Shown one piece after another: positions 1 through 7,924 of a stretch of DNA of 64,000 bases. Under the pieces are notes generated by a model, which was not told the DNA's origin, searched no databases, and saw only the letters and a program-made list of their open reading frames with translations. The number at the start of each line of letters is the position of its first letter. Position 1 is the stretch's first letter. The DNA is from Elioraea rosea (GTDB lineage: Bacteria > Pseudomonadota > Alphaproteobacteria > Acetobacterales > Acetobacteraceae): contig NZ_VFAC01000014.1 of the NCBI RefSeq assembly GCF_007644105.1, positions 1 through 64,000 of the forward strand. The letters run 5' to 3'. A program made the translations under genes and the position numbers.

Positions 1-807
1 GCCGCGCGTTCGGGCGGGGCGAAGCCGGCGCCCGCGGCAGCCGCCGCTCCCGCTGCCGCGGCGGCGCCCGCGCCGAAGGCCGCACCTGCGCCTGCCGCGC
101 CGATCACCGCGCCGCACAAGCTCGTGCCTCACAGCACGATGCGGAAGGTCATCGCGCGGCGGCTCGGCGAGAGCAAGGCGACGATCCCCCATTTCTACGC
201 CACGCGGGATGTCGAGCTCGATGCGCTGATGAAGCTCCGTGCCGAGCTGAACGCCAAGTCTCCCAAGGAGGGGCCAGGCGCGTTCAAGCTCTCGGTGAAT
301 GACCTCGTCATCAAGGCGACCGCGCTCGCGCTGCGCCGGATGCCGACCGTGAACGCGTCCTGGACCGACGAGGGCATGATCCACTACGACGACGTGGACG
401 TCTCCGTCGCCGTCTCGATCCCCGACGGGCTGATCACCCCCATCATCCGCAAGGCCGACCTGAAGGGCCTTGCCGCCATCTCCAACGAGATGAAGGACCT
501 CGCCGCGCGGGCCAAGTCGGGCAAGCTGAAGCCCGAGGAGTTCCAGGGCGGATCGTTCTCGATCAGCAACATGGGCATGATGGGGGTGAAGGATTTCGCC
601 GCCATCATCAACCCGCCCCAGGCAGCGATCCTCGCCGTGTCGGCCGGCGAGCAGCGGCCGGTGGTGAAGGACGGCGCGCTCGCGATCGCGACGGTCATGA
701 CCGTGACGATCAGCGTCGATCACCGCGTGATCGACGGCGCGCTCGCCGCCGAATGGCTCGGCGTGTTCAAGGGGATTATCGAGGACCCGCTGCAGATGAT
801 GCTGTGA
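1..807 (+). CDS. pdhC: Pyruvate dehydrogenase E2, dihydrolipoamide acetyltransferase (C-terminal part, cut by window start)
   Basis: The frame is open from base 1, so the N-terminal lipoyl and E1/E3-binding domains lie before the window. What is visible is an Ala/Pro-rich linker (first ~40 codons) followed by a complete 2-oxoacid dehydrogenase acyltransferase domain. It ends with the catalytic DHRVIDG motif (about 718-738), which fits the HxxxDG consensus, and the typical PLQMML tail. The enzyme moves the acetyl group from lipoate to CoA in the cytoplasmic PDH complex. The E3 gene (lpd) follows 500 bases downstream. The GTG at 124 is an internal codon, not a start. The PDH assignment, rather than oxoglutarate or branched-chain E2, rests on the Ala/Pro linker and the neighbours. 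Confidence 0.93.
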   Translation, partial: AARSGGAKPAPAAAAAPAAAAAPAPKAAPAPAAPITAPHKLVPHSTMRKVIARRLGESKATIPHFYATRDVELDALMKLRAELNAKSPKEGPGAFKLSVNDLVIKATALALRRMPTVNASWTDEGMIHYDDVDVSVAVSIPDGLITPIIRKADLKGLAAISNEMKDLAARAKSGKLKPEEFQGGSFSISNMGMMGVKDFAAIINPPQAAILAVSAGEQRPVVKDGALAIATVMTVTISVDHRVIDGALAAEWLGVFKGIIEDPLQMML

Positions 808-823
808 GTTTCGGTGATCGGCC

Positions 824-1306
824 ATGGAGGCGGCGATCAGGCAGTTGCTTGATTGGTATCCCTGGCTCGCATGGCCGCTTGGGCTGGGGCCTGTGTTTAT
901 TGTTGGAATTGCCGGTCTGTGGGCGTTCTGGACTTTTGGAACCACGTACCGCATCCAAGTGCACAAACCGTTCTTCGAACGGCAGCTTGAGTGCATCGTA
1001 GAGGTGAGCAAGCTAACGGCGGCGCTAGCCACCCCAGTTCACTTGCTCGAGGATTCGTCCACGACTTGGCACAAGACTGCAGGAAGATTTTGGACGCTAT
1101 ACTACGGCGTCCTAAGATTGGTAACCGACGAGGGACTAGAGCGGGCGGTCGATCGGTTCGCGAAGCGCCTCAGTACTTTCAGCCCAGGCGAGGACCCAAC
1201 GGAACTCCAGGAGCTGAGCCTAAGCGTTGCGCTCGCTGGTCGGCGCTTAGTGTTGTCGGCCTGGAGGCCAGGCCTAAACCCGCTGCGAGTTGGGGAGGGT
1301 ACCTAA
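824..1306 (+). CDS. Hypothetical membrane protein inserted between E2 and E3 genes
   Basis: A 160-residue protein that I do not recognise. Residues ~15-42 form one hydrophobic segment (LAWPLGLGPVFIVGIAGLWA and on), followed by a soluble, mixed-charge region, so a single-pass inner-membrane protein is likely. Its base composition differs from its neighbours: codons such as cta, gta, aga, gga and act are used in frame, and a hand count over 841-960 gives about 56% G+C. Its TAA stop ends one base before the GTG start of lpd, so the two are probably translationally coupled. The composition suggests later arrival than the flanking PDH genes. It could also be a spurious frame, but the Trp-rich, well-formed membrane segment argues against that. 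Confidence 0.6.
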   Translation: MEAAIRQLLDWYPWLAWPLGLGPVFIVGIAGLWAFWTFGTTYRIQVHKPFFERQLECIVEVSKLTAALATPVHLLEDSSTTWHKTAGRFWTLYYGVLRLVTDEGLERAVDRFAKRLSTFSPGEDPTELQELSLSVALAGRRLVLSAWRPGLNPLRVGEGT

Positions 1307-1307
1307 G

Positions 1308-2705
1308 GTGAGCGACAGTTACGACCTGATCGTTGTCGGCGGTGGGCCCGGCGGATACGTCGCGGCCATCCGCGCCGCGCAGCTCAAGATGAAGGTGGCG
1401 CTGGTCGAGCGCGAGCATCTCGGCGGCATCTGCCTCAACTGGGGCTGCATCCCGACCAAGGCGCTCTTGCGCACCTCCGAGATCAACCACCTCCTGCACA
1501 CGCTCGATGCCTACGGCTTCGCAGCCGACAATCCGCGCTTTGACTTCCAGAAGGTCATCAAGCGCTCGCGCCAGGTGGCTGGGCAGCTTTCGGGCGGCGT
1601 GAAGCACCTTCTCAAGAAGAACAAGGTCACCGTGCTCGACGGCCACGGCGCGCTCGCCGGGGCGAAGACGGTGAAGGTGACGAAGGATGGCAAGGACGTC
1701 GCGACGCTCACCGCGCCCCATATCATCCTCGCCACCGGCGCCCGCGCCCGCGTGCTTCCCGGCATCGAGCCCGACGGCAGGACGATCTGGACCTATCGCG
1801 AGGCGATGGTTCCGACGGCGATGCCGAAATCGCTCCTCGTCATCGGCTCCGGCGCCATCGGCATCGAGTTCGCGTCCTTCTACGCGAACATGGGCGCGAA
1901 GGTGACCGTGGTCGAGGTGATGGACCGCGTCCTGCCGGTGGAGGACGCCGAGATCTCCGCCTTCGCCCACAAGGCCTTCGTCAAGCAGGGCATGACCGTC
2001 CTCACGGGCGCGACGGTGAAGAAGGTCACGACGTCCGGCTCCGGCGCGACCGTCACGGTCGAGGAGAAGGGCGGCAAGACGCAGGACATCGCCGTCGAGG
2101 TGGTGATCAGCGCCGTCGGCATCGTCGGCAACGTCGAGAACATCGGCCTCGAGGGCACCCGCGTGAAGGTCGAGCGCACGCACGTCGTGGTCGACGAGTT
2201 CAGCCGCACGGGCGAGCCAGGCGTCTACGCGATCGGCGACCTGACCGGCGCGCCCTGGCTCGCGCACAAGGCCTCGCACGAGGGCGTGGTGTGCGTCGAG
2301 GCGATCGCGGGGCTGCACCCGCACCCGATCGACCCGACCACCATCCCCGGCTGCACCTATTGCCGCCCGCAGGTCGCCTCGGTGGGGCTCACCGAGGCGG
2401 CGGCGAGGGAGAAGGGCCACGAGGTGCGCGTCGGCCGCTTTCCGTTCATCGGCAACGGCAAGGCCATCGCCATGGGCGAGGCAGAGGGCCTGGTGAAGAC
2501 GGTGTTCGACGCCAAGACCGGCGAGCTTCTCGGCGCGCACATGGTCGGCGCGGAGGTGACGGAGATGATCCAGGGCTACGCGATCGCGCGCTCGGCCGAG
2601 CTCACCGAGGCGGAGCTGATGCACACCGTGTTCCCGCACCCGACGCTGTCGGAGATGATGCACGAGAGCGTGCTCGATGCGTATGGAAGGGTGATCCATA
2701 TCTAG
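1308..2705 (+). CDS. lpd: Dihydrolipoamide dehydrogenase (E3)
   Basis: A FAD-dependent disulfide oxidoreductase of 465 residues that reoxidises dihydrolipoyl groups with NAD+. The N-terminal FAD motif is VVGGGPGGYVAA, the redox-active disulfide is C42/C47 in GGICLNWGCIPTK, the NAD-binding motif is GSGAIGIEF, and the second FAD motif is VYAIGDLTG. The C-terminal dimer domain carries FPHPTLSE with the active-site His. I chose GTG 1308 because GGGGAGG (1292-1298) lies nine bases before it; an in-frame TTG at 1290 would overlap that ribosome-binding site. The ILWGCIPTK-type active site is the form usually linked to PDH in alphaproteobacteria. Confidence 0.95.
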   Translation: MSDSYDLIVVGGGPGGYVAAIRAAQLKMKVALVEREHLGGICLNWGCIPTKALLRTSEINHLLHTLDAYGFAADNPRFDFQKVIKRSRQVAGQLSGGVKHLLKKNKVTVLDGHGALAGAKTVKVTKDGKDVATLTAPHIILATGARARVLPGIEPDGRTIWTYREAMVPTAMPKSLLVIGSGAIGIEFASFYANMGAKVTVVEVMDRVLPVEDAEISAFAHKAFVKQGMTVLTGATVKKVTTSGSGATVTVEEKGGKTQDIAVEVVISAVGIVGNVENIGLEGTRVKVERTHVVVDEFSRTGEPGVYAIGDLTGAPWLAHKASHEGVVCVEAIAGLHPHPIDPTTIPGCTYCRPQVASVGLTEAAAREKGHEVRVGRFPFIGNGKAIAMGEAEGLVKTVFDAKTGELLGAHMVGAEVTEMIQGYAIARSAELTEAELMHTVFPHPTLSEMMHESVLDAYGRVIHI

Positions 2706-2726
2706 TCGCGACTCTTCGAGGGTGTG

Positions 2727-3494
2727 ATGGGCTCGCTCTGGATCCCTGCCTCCTCCGGCTCCGCCCTCGCCTCGCAGAAGGCCGTGAAGGCGCTCGAGCA
2801 GGGGGCCGCTGGCTCGGACATCGACCTCGCCATCGCCTCGGGCTTCGACCCGAGGGACGTGCATGCGGTCCGTGACTACTCGGAAGCGAAATCGCTGCTT
2901 CTGGTGTTCCGCTGCCCCAAGGCCTCGGCTCGTCCCTGGCATGGCGACTACGAGCCGAAGCGCGGCCATGTGTCGGAAAAGTCCGACGCCTCGGGGCGCG
3001 CGACCAAGGGCGGGCGCATCTATGTGTCGGACTATGACCTGATGTCGGTCTGGCGCGTCTCGGGCTCCGTCGCCGCGCGAGGCTACCAGAAGATCTTCGT
3101 CACAGCGATGAAGCGCGGCGCGAAGCGGGGCGCGTTCTCGCAGGAGGCGACCGAGACGGTCCGGCATCTCAACAAGGGGCTCGTCAGCCGTCTCCAGCAC
3201 GGCGCGCAGGACGATTGGGCGAATGAGGGCAACCGCGGCGTGACGGGGGATGACCGGTTCCTCGCCTTCGAATGCGGCCAGGCCTGGTACATGGGCTCGG
3301 CCCAGGCATGCGCGGCCTTCTACCGTTCGCGCGGACTGCGCTGGCCCTATGACGCGTCCGGCCGCTACACCGGCCCCGACGAGCTCTACGGCGCGAACGG
3401 CAAGCCCATAGGCGGCGACTGGGCGCAGAAGGCGGGGGCCGAACCCAATGGCATCGTGCTGCTTGACGGATACGGCAGGCCCATCGACATCTGA
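2727..3494 (+). CDS. Candidate class II (ExoY/edema factor-like) nucleotidyl cyclase domain protein
   Basis: A 255-residue protein with no signal peptide. Numbering from GTG 2724, it shows, in family order, the signatures of bacterial toxin cyclases (Bordetella CyaA, Bacillus edema factor, Pseudomonas ExoY). VFR (R63) precedes the paired lysines K79 and K86 in PKRGHVSEKSD, with the same seven-residue spacing as CyaA K58/K65 in TKGLGVHAKSS. SDYDL (D103, D105) matches the metal-binding TADYDL/TADIDM motif. LQHGAQDD (H159) matches VQHGTEQNN. K86 to D103 is 17 residues instead of over 100, so the helical insert (CB) that contacts calmodulin or actin activators would be missing. The catalytic His before the second Lys is absent, as in ExoY. 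The start may be GTG 2724 or ATG 2727. The match is by eye from remembered family motifs, and nucleotidyl cyclase activity is inference. Confidence 0.5.
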   Translation: MGSLWIPASSGSALASQKAVKALEQGAAGSDIDLAIASGFDPRDVHAVRDYSEAKSLLLVFRCPKASARPWHGDYEPKRGHVSEKSDASGRATKGGRIYVSDYDLMSVWRVSGSVAARGYQKIFVTAMKRGAKRGAFSQEATETVRHLNKGLVSRLQHGAQDDWANEGNRGVTGDDRFLAFECGQAWYMGSAQACAAFYRSRGLRWPYDASGRYTGPDELYGANGKPIGGDWAQKAGAEPNGIVLLDGYGRPIDI

Positions 3495-3497
3495 CCC

Positions 3498-4496
3498 ATG
3501 ACGACGCGCATCGAGATCGACCATCGCCGCCCCGAGGCAAAGCCGGCCGGAGCCGAGCGCCATCCCGAGAAGGCGCACCGCCCCGACAACCCGATCCAGC
3601 GCAAGCCCGCCTGGATCAGGGTGAAGGCGCCGACGCACCCGATCTACGTCGAGACCAAGGCGCTGATCCGCGAGAAGGGGCTCGTCACCGTCTGCGAGGA
3701 GGCGGCCTGCCCGAACATCGGCGAGTGCTGGTCGCAGCGGCACGCGACGATGATGATCATGGGCGACACCTGCACGCGCGCCTGCAGCTTCTGCAACGTC
3801 GCGACCGGCATCCCCCAGCCTCTCGCGGCCGACGAGCCCGCGCGCGTCGCCGATGCGGTGGCGAAGATGGGCCTACGCCATGTCGTCGTCACCTCGGTCG
3901 ACCGTGACGACCTCGCCGATGGTGGGGCGGCGCATTTCGCCGCCGTGATCCGCGCCATCCGCGCCGCCGCCCCAGGCACGACGATCGAGATCCTGACACC
4001 CGATTTCCTGCGCAAGGGCGACCGCGCCATCGAGACGGTGGTCGAGGCGCGGCCGGACGTGTTCAACCACAACCTCGAGACGGTGCCGCGCCTCTACCCC
4101 TCCATCCGCCCCGGTGCGCGCTACTTCGTCTCGCTTCGCCTCCTGTCGCGGGTGAAGGAGATGGAGCCCTCGATCTTCACCAAGTCGGGCCTGATGGTCG
4201 GCCTCGGCGAGGAGAGGACGGAGCTCATCCAGGTGATGGACGACCTCCGCGCAGCGGATGTCGATTTCCTCACCCTCGGCCAGTACCTGCAGCCGACGGT
4301 GAAGCACGCGGCGGTGGCGAGGTTCGTGACACCCGAGGAGTTCGACGAATACGGCTCGCTCGCGCGCGGCAAGGGCTTCGCCATGGTCGCCTCGAGCCCG
4401 CTGACGCGAAGCTCCTACCACGCCGACAGCGACTTCGCCGCGCTGCGCGAGGCCCGCGCCGCGCAGGTCTCCGCTGCTGCGGCACGGGCGCGCTGA
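3498..4496 (+). CDS. lipA: Lipoyl synthase
   Basis: A radical-SAM enzyme of 332 residues that inserts two sulfurs into protein-bound octanoyl groups to make the lipoyl cofactor of PDH and related complexes. The auxiliary cluster ligands are C66, C71 and C77 ([12 protein letters not shown]); the radical-SAM cluster ligands are C92, C96 and C99 (CTRACSFC). The C-terminal RSSYHAD motif supplies the conserved Ser ligand. It lies three bases after the preceding cyclase-like gene and in the same cluster as E2 and E3, so the lipoate-using enzyme and the lipoate-making enzyme are encoded together. Confidence 0.97.
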   Translation: MTTRIEIDHRRPEAKPAGAERHPEKAHRPDNPIQRKPAWIRVKAPTHPIYVETKALIREKGLVTVCEEAACPNIGECWSQRHATMMIMGDTCTRACSFCNVATGIPQPLAADEPARVADAVAKMGLRHVVVTSVDRDDLADGGAAHFAAVIRAIRAAAPGTTIEILTPDFLRKGDRAIETVVEARPDVFNHNLETVPRLYPSIRPGARYFVSLRLLSRVKEMEPSIFTKSGLMVGLGEERTELIQVMDDLRAADVDFLTLGQYLQPTVKHAAVARFVTPEEFDEYGSLARGKGFAMVASSPLTRSSYHADSDFAALREARAAQVSAAAARAR

Positions 4497-4501
4497 TCAG
4501 C

Positions 4502-5263
4502 TCACGGCTTACGGCGAGGCAGCGCGGCCAGCAGCGCCAGCGAGGCTGCGAGCAGGGGGGCTGACGCGGGCTCCGGAACCGGCAGCGCCTCGCCCTCGAT
4601 GCGGAAGAACTTGGTCACGAGAGCGACCGAGTCGACGCCAATCGGATGGGCGGTGTCCTGGCTGTTCAGGCCGACGACACGCGACATGCCGTCCCCCGTG
4701 CTGTTGATCGCGTCGTAGTAGAAGTAGACCACCGGGTAGGGGCGATCGTCCTTGTGCAGCAGGTCTACGAGAAGGTTGCCCTTCGTCGGGTCGAACAGGA
4801 AATCCTGGTCGAACATGATGACCTGGTCGAAGGCAAAGGTTCCGCCGCCGGGCGCGAAGGTGACGGGACCATCGAGGACGAGCACCGCATCCGTCCCGAC
4901 ATTCTCGGCGAAGGTGGGCGAGAGCCCGTCGACCGCCTTCGTCGTGCTGGAGAGCGTGATCGCGAGGTCGCGGGTGTAGGATTGCGGATTGGCCGGATAT
5001 TCGACCGCGCGATAGCGGAACGCCATGCCACGGAGATAGAACGCCTCTTCCCCGAACAGCGAGCCCGCATACACGGTCTGCAGCCGCTGCCCTTCGCCCA
5101 TGCACGCCACCATGCAGTTGTTGTTGGTGCCGAACTGGCTGGCATACGCGTCCGATGGCGCGACGACCGGCGTGAGCGAGGCCGCCATGGCAGGCGCGGC
5201 AGGTCCCGCTGCGAAGGCGAGGACAAGTGCGGCGTTGCGGGCCGACGCTGCAATCCGAGACAT
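4502..5263 (-). CDS. PEP-CTERM sorted exported protein
   Basis: A 253-residue protein with an N-terminal signal peptide (MSRIAASARNAALVLAFAAG, probable cleavage after AMA) and a C-terminal sorting signal: VPEPASAPLL, a hydrophobic stretch LLAASLALLAAL, then the basic end PRRKP. This tripartite tail is the PEP-CTERM signal processed by an exosortase in Gram-negative bacteria that make exopolysaccharide. The central part is rich in polar and aromatic residues and holds a CMVAC pair (near residue 50-54), but I recognise no enzyme domain. It is convergent with lipA (five bases between the stops). The matching exosortase gene is not in this window. Confidence 0.85.
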   Translation of the reverse strand: MSRIAASARNAALVLAFAAGPAAPAMAASLTPVVAPSDAYASQFGTNNNCMVACMGEGQRLQTVYAGSLFGEEAFYLRGMAFRYRAVEYPANPQSYTRDLAITLSSTTKAVDGLSPTFAENVGTDAVLVLDGPVTFAPGGGTFAFDQVIMFDQDFLFDPTKGNLLVDLLHKDDRPYPVVYFYYDAINSTGDGMSRVVGLNSQDTAHPIGVDSVALVTKFFRIEGEALPVPEPASAPLLAASLALLAALPRRKP

Positions 5264-5493
5264 GCGTGATCCTTCCCTTGTTGCGTGCCGGCCGACCGGG
5301 CGGCGTGGTCTGGAAGGTTGCGCACGCGTGTTGCTGGCACGTGTCGGGATGGGGGCGATAGCGTTTCCGTCATGTCAGAGCCTCACCCCGTGCCACGACG
5401 CGGTCTGGGCCGCTTCCCTGTCGGCAATGCTGCGCCTCTTGCAACGCAGCTTTCCGCTTTCCTTCACGCATGGTGCGCCTAGATTGACGGGCG

Positions 5494-5967
5494 ATGCCGA
5501 CACACGCGCAGAAGACCTTCATGCCCTACCGGCCCGACCAGCTCTTCGACCTGGTCGCCGATGTCGGGCGCTACCCCGAGTTCCTGCCCTGGTGCATCGG
5601 CGCGCGCATTCGCGAACGATCCGACGCCCACCTGGTGGCCGACCTGGTGATCGGCTTCAAGGTGTTCCGCGAGCGCTTCACCAGCCACGTCACGCTCGAC
5701 CGGCCGGGCCACATCCACGTGCGCTACGAGGAAGGGCCCTTCCGGTATCTCAACAACCACTGGAAGTTCATCCCCGAAGCCTCTGGAACGACGGTGGATT
5801 TTTACGTCGATTTCGAGTTCCGTTCGCGCATCCTGCAGGCTGCCATCGGCGTCGTGTTCAACGAGGCCGTGCGGCTTATGGTCTCGGCGTTCGAGCGCCG
5901 CGCGCGGAAGATCTACGGGCCCTCCAACTCGGTCGCTCCAGCCCCCTCGGCGCGCCCGACCGGCTGA
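5494..5967 (+). CDS. ratA: RatA/Coq10-type START-domain protein
   Basis: A 157-residue protein of the polyketide cyclase/START fold. The opening HAQKTFMPYRPDQLFDLVADVGRYPEFLPWC is typical of the Coq10/RatA family, whose members bind ubiquinone-like lipids or, in E. coli RatA, the 50S ribosomal subunit. Alphaproteobacteria usually carry this gene next to lipA and lpd, as here (only the divergent PEP-CTERM gene intervenes). Length and the conserved GPFRYLNNHWKF region match the family. Toxin activity cannot be inferred; a role in quinone function is as likely. Confidence 0.88.
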   Translation: MPTHAQKTFMPYRPDQLFDLVADVGRYPEFLPWCIGARIRERSDAHLVADLVIGFKVFRERFTSHVTLDRPGHIHVRYEEGPFRYLNNHWKFIPEASGTTVDFYVDFEFRSRILQAAIGVVFNEAVRLMVSAFERRARKIYGPSNSVAPAPSARPTG

Positions 5968-6025
5968 TCGCTTCCATCAGGCTTACTTGCTGGACCCGCC
6001 GGGCCGATGGCGCGAGGCTGCTGGC

Positions 6026-6652
6026 ATGGCCTACGTGCTCTACGGGGACCGCCGCTGCGGTAACGCGATTGTCGAGCTTCTGCTCGCCGCGGCGGACGCG
6101 GAGGTCGAGCTCCGCCGCGTCCCGCTCGAGGGGGACGGACAGCTCGCGCCCGGGTATCGCGCCGTCAACCCGATGGGTCGGCTGCCCGCTCTGATCCTGC
6201 CCGACGGCACGCTCGTCACCGAGAGCCTCGCCTGCGCGCTGGTCGTCGCCGAGCGGCACCAGGAGGCTGGGCTGATGCCGCCGATCGGCTCGGCCGAGCG
6301 CGCGACGGCGCTTCGCTGGATGACGGTGCTGGCGGCAGAGCTCTACCCCGCGATCACGCGGTGGGACTATCCGGCCCGCTTCGCGGACGATCCCGCAGGC
6401 GTGGCCGATCGCGCGCGCGACGACAGCCGCCGGATCTGGCGCCTGATCGAGACGTCGATCGCGCCGGCTCCCTTCGCCACCGGCCCGCGCTTCTCCGCCC
6501 TCGATGCGCAGATCGCGGTAATGTCGCGCTGGTCGAACGGTCCCGCGTCCTGGGTGGATGCGCATTGCCCGAAGGTCGCAGCCGTCACCCATGCGGTCGC
6601 GACGCACCCGAAGGCAGGGCCGGCCTATATCCGGCATTTCGGCCCCTATTGA
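6026..6652 (+). CDS. Glutathione S-transferase family protein
   Basis: A 208-residue thioredoxin-fold plus helical-domain protein. Residues 1-80 hold the glutathione-binding domain: YVLYGDRRCGNAIVELLLA at the start, VNPMGRLPAL with the cis-proline, and TESLACALVV, which corresponds to the ES motif that binds the glutathione gamma-glutamyl group. The rest is the all-helical C-terminal domain. I took ATG 6026 because the protein aligns with the GST start there and GAGG at 6014-6017 is well placed; a TTG at 5987 is in frame. The substrate is unknown. It follows ratA by about 60 bases on the same strand. Confidence 0.8.
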   Translation: MAYVLYGDRRCGNAIVELLLAAADAEVELRRVPLEGDGQLAPGYRAVNPMGRLPALILPDGTLVTESLACALVVAERHQEAGLMPPIGSAERATALRWMTVLAAELYPAITRWDYPARFADDPAGVADRARDDSRRIWRLIETSIAPAPFATGPRFSALDAQIAVMSRWSNGPASWVDAHCPKVAAVTHAVATHPKAGPAYIRHFGPY

Positions 6653-6656
6653 GCGG

Positions 6657-7847
6657 CTAGGGCAGGCCAAGGATCTCCGCAGCCTTCTCGACGAAGGCTA
6701 GCAGCGCGCGGTCCGTCCCCGGGGCCGACATGAAGGACAGGCCGACTGGCGCGCCGGAGACGCGCGCGGCCGGAATGCTGATCTCCGGCGCACCCGAGAA
6801 GCCGCTGATCGAGGTCACCCCGATCGTCCGCTCGCGCATCTGCTGCACCTCGTCGGGCCCCGCGTCGCGCTTGGGCGGGATCAGCGGCGAGGTGGGAAAC
6901 ACCATCACCGCGCCGCCGCCGAGCATCGCGCGGATGCGTGCGCCGGCCGTCGCGCGCAGGTGCCGCGCCCAGGCGGATTTCGCCGGCGGCTGGTGTGGTG
7001 CCTGCTCGAACCGGGCCTGCACGACCGGCGAGAGCTTCGGCTTCACCGAGTAGACCCACGGCCCGAGCGAGGAGAGGTTCTCCTCGTTGTTGCAGGCCCG
7101 GAACGCATCAAAGAACGCATGCAGCCCCTCGACCGCGACCTCGACCTGGGCCGCCCGGCCGAGCCTCGCCTCGAGCCGCTCGAGCGAGGGGGTCAGCGCA
7201 GCGGCCACGGCAGGATCTGCGTTCACCCAGGCTTCCTCGACCTTGAGGAGGGGCCCGAGGGCGCGCGGCGGGTCGGGCGGCAGAAGCACCTCGCCGACGC
7301 GCCTCAGCAGCGCCGCCTCGCGCGCGAACCAGCCCACCGTGTCGAAGGAGGGCCCGAGCGGCAGCGCGCCGCAGGCATTCACGGCCCCCCAGGTCGGGCG
7401 TATGCCGTAGATGCCGCAATAACTTGCGGGGATGCGCACGCTTCCCGCCGTGTCGGAACCGAGCGCGAAGTCGAACAGCTCTGCCGCGACGCCGGCGGCC
7501 GAGCCGCAGGAGGAGCCGCCCGGAACGCGGTCGGGGCAGGCGGGGTTGGTCGGCATGCCGTACCAGAGATTCTCGCCCGTCAGCCCGGCCGCGAGCTCGA
7601 CCGTGATGGTCTTGCCCACCATCGCCGCGCCTGCCTCCGTGAGCATCGTCACGCAGGGTGCGGTGGCGGCGGCCGGCGGGTGGGTGCGCGCCCAGTCCGG
7701 GTTGCCGAATGTCGAGACATGGCCGGCGACGTCGAACAGGTCCTTCAGCCCGAAGCTGAGTCCGGCGAGCGGGCCGGAGCCTGCGCCCGGCAGCGTCACG
7801 CGCGGCCCCGGCATGAAGGCGCCGACGGGGTCGCTCAACTCGGCCAT
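6657..7847 (-). CDS. Amidase signature enzyme, AMI1/indole-acetamide hydrolase-like
   Basis: A 396-residue amidase-signature hydrolase. The Ser-cisSer-Lys triad is visible: K35 in SFGLKDLFDV, cis-Ser S112 in GGSSCGSAAG, and nucleophile S136 in GSDTAGSVRIPA. The 24-residue spacing between the serines matches the family. The opening GLKDLFDVAGHVSTFGNPDW resembles plant AMI1 (indole-3-acetamide hydrolase) and the related Toc64 domain more than GatA. It is shorter than most amidases (450-500), as AMI1-type enzymes are. It is convergent with the GST gene and lies 64 bases upstream of nothing obviously related. The natural amide substrate is unknown. Confidence 0.82.
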   Translation of the reverse strand: MAELSDPVGAFMPGPRVTLPGAGSGPLAGLSFGLKDLFDVAGHVSTFGNPDWARTHPPAAATAPCVTMLTEAGAAMVGKTITVELAAGLTGENLWYGMPTNPACPDRVPGGSSCGSAAGVAAELFDFALGSDTAGSVRIPASYCGIYGIRPTWGAVNACGALPLGPSFDTVGWFAREAALLRRVGEVLLPPDPPRALGPLLKVEEAWVNADPAVAAALTPSLERLEARLGRAAQVEVAVEGLHAFFDAFRACNNEENLSSLGPWVYSVKPKLSPVVQARFEQAPHQPPAKSAWARHLRATAGARIRAMLGGGAVMVFPTSPLIPPKRDAGPDEVQQMRERTIGVTSISGFSGAPEISIPAARVSGAPVGLSFMSAPGTDRALLAFVEKAAEILGLP

Positions 7848-7924
7848 CTCTGTCTCTCCCTCTGTCGCGATGACGGCACTGTAGCGCGCCCGCGGTGCGG
7901 CGCCAGCAGCGCTCCCCGGATGCG

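Noticed and set aside
1179-3743. A very long open frame (over 850 codons) on the minus strand across lpd and the cyclase-like gene
   Set aside because: It is antisense to genes with clear motifs. Its translation is Arg/Leu/Asp-rich low-complexity sequence, typical of the mirror frame of high-GC coding DNA.
5335-5395. Inverted repeat TGGCACG/CGTGCCA in the 5264-5493 spacer
   Set aside because: Only seven bases with about 47 bases between the arms; such pairs are expected by chance in GC-rich DNA. I see no convincing promoter or RNA in this spacer.
5494-5967. RatA as part of a toxin-antitoxin module
   Set aside because: No partner antitoxin gene (RatB) is adjacent, and the lipA-linked copy in alphaproteobacteria is better explained as a Coq10-like protein.
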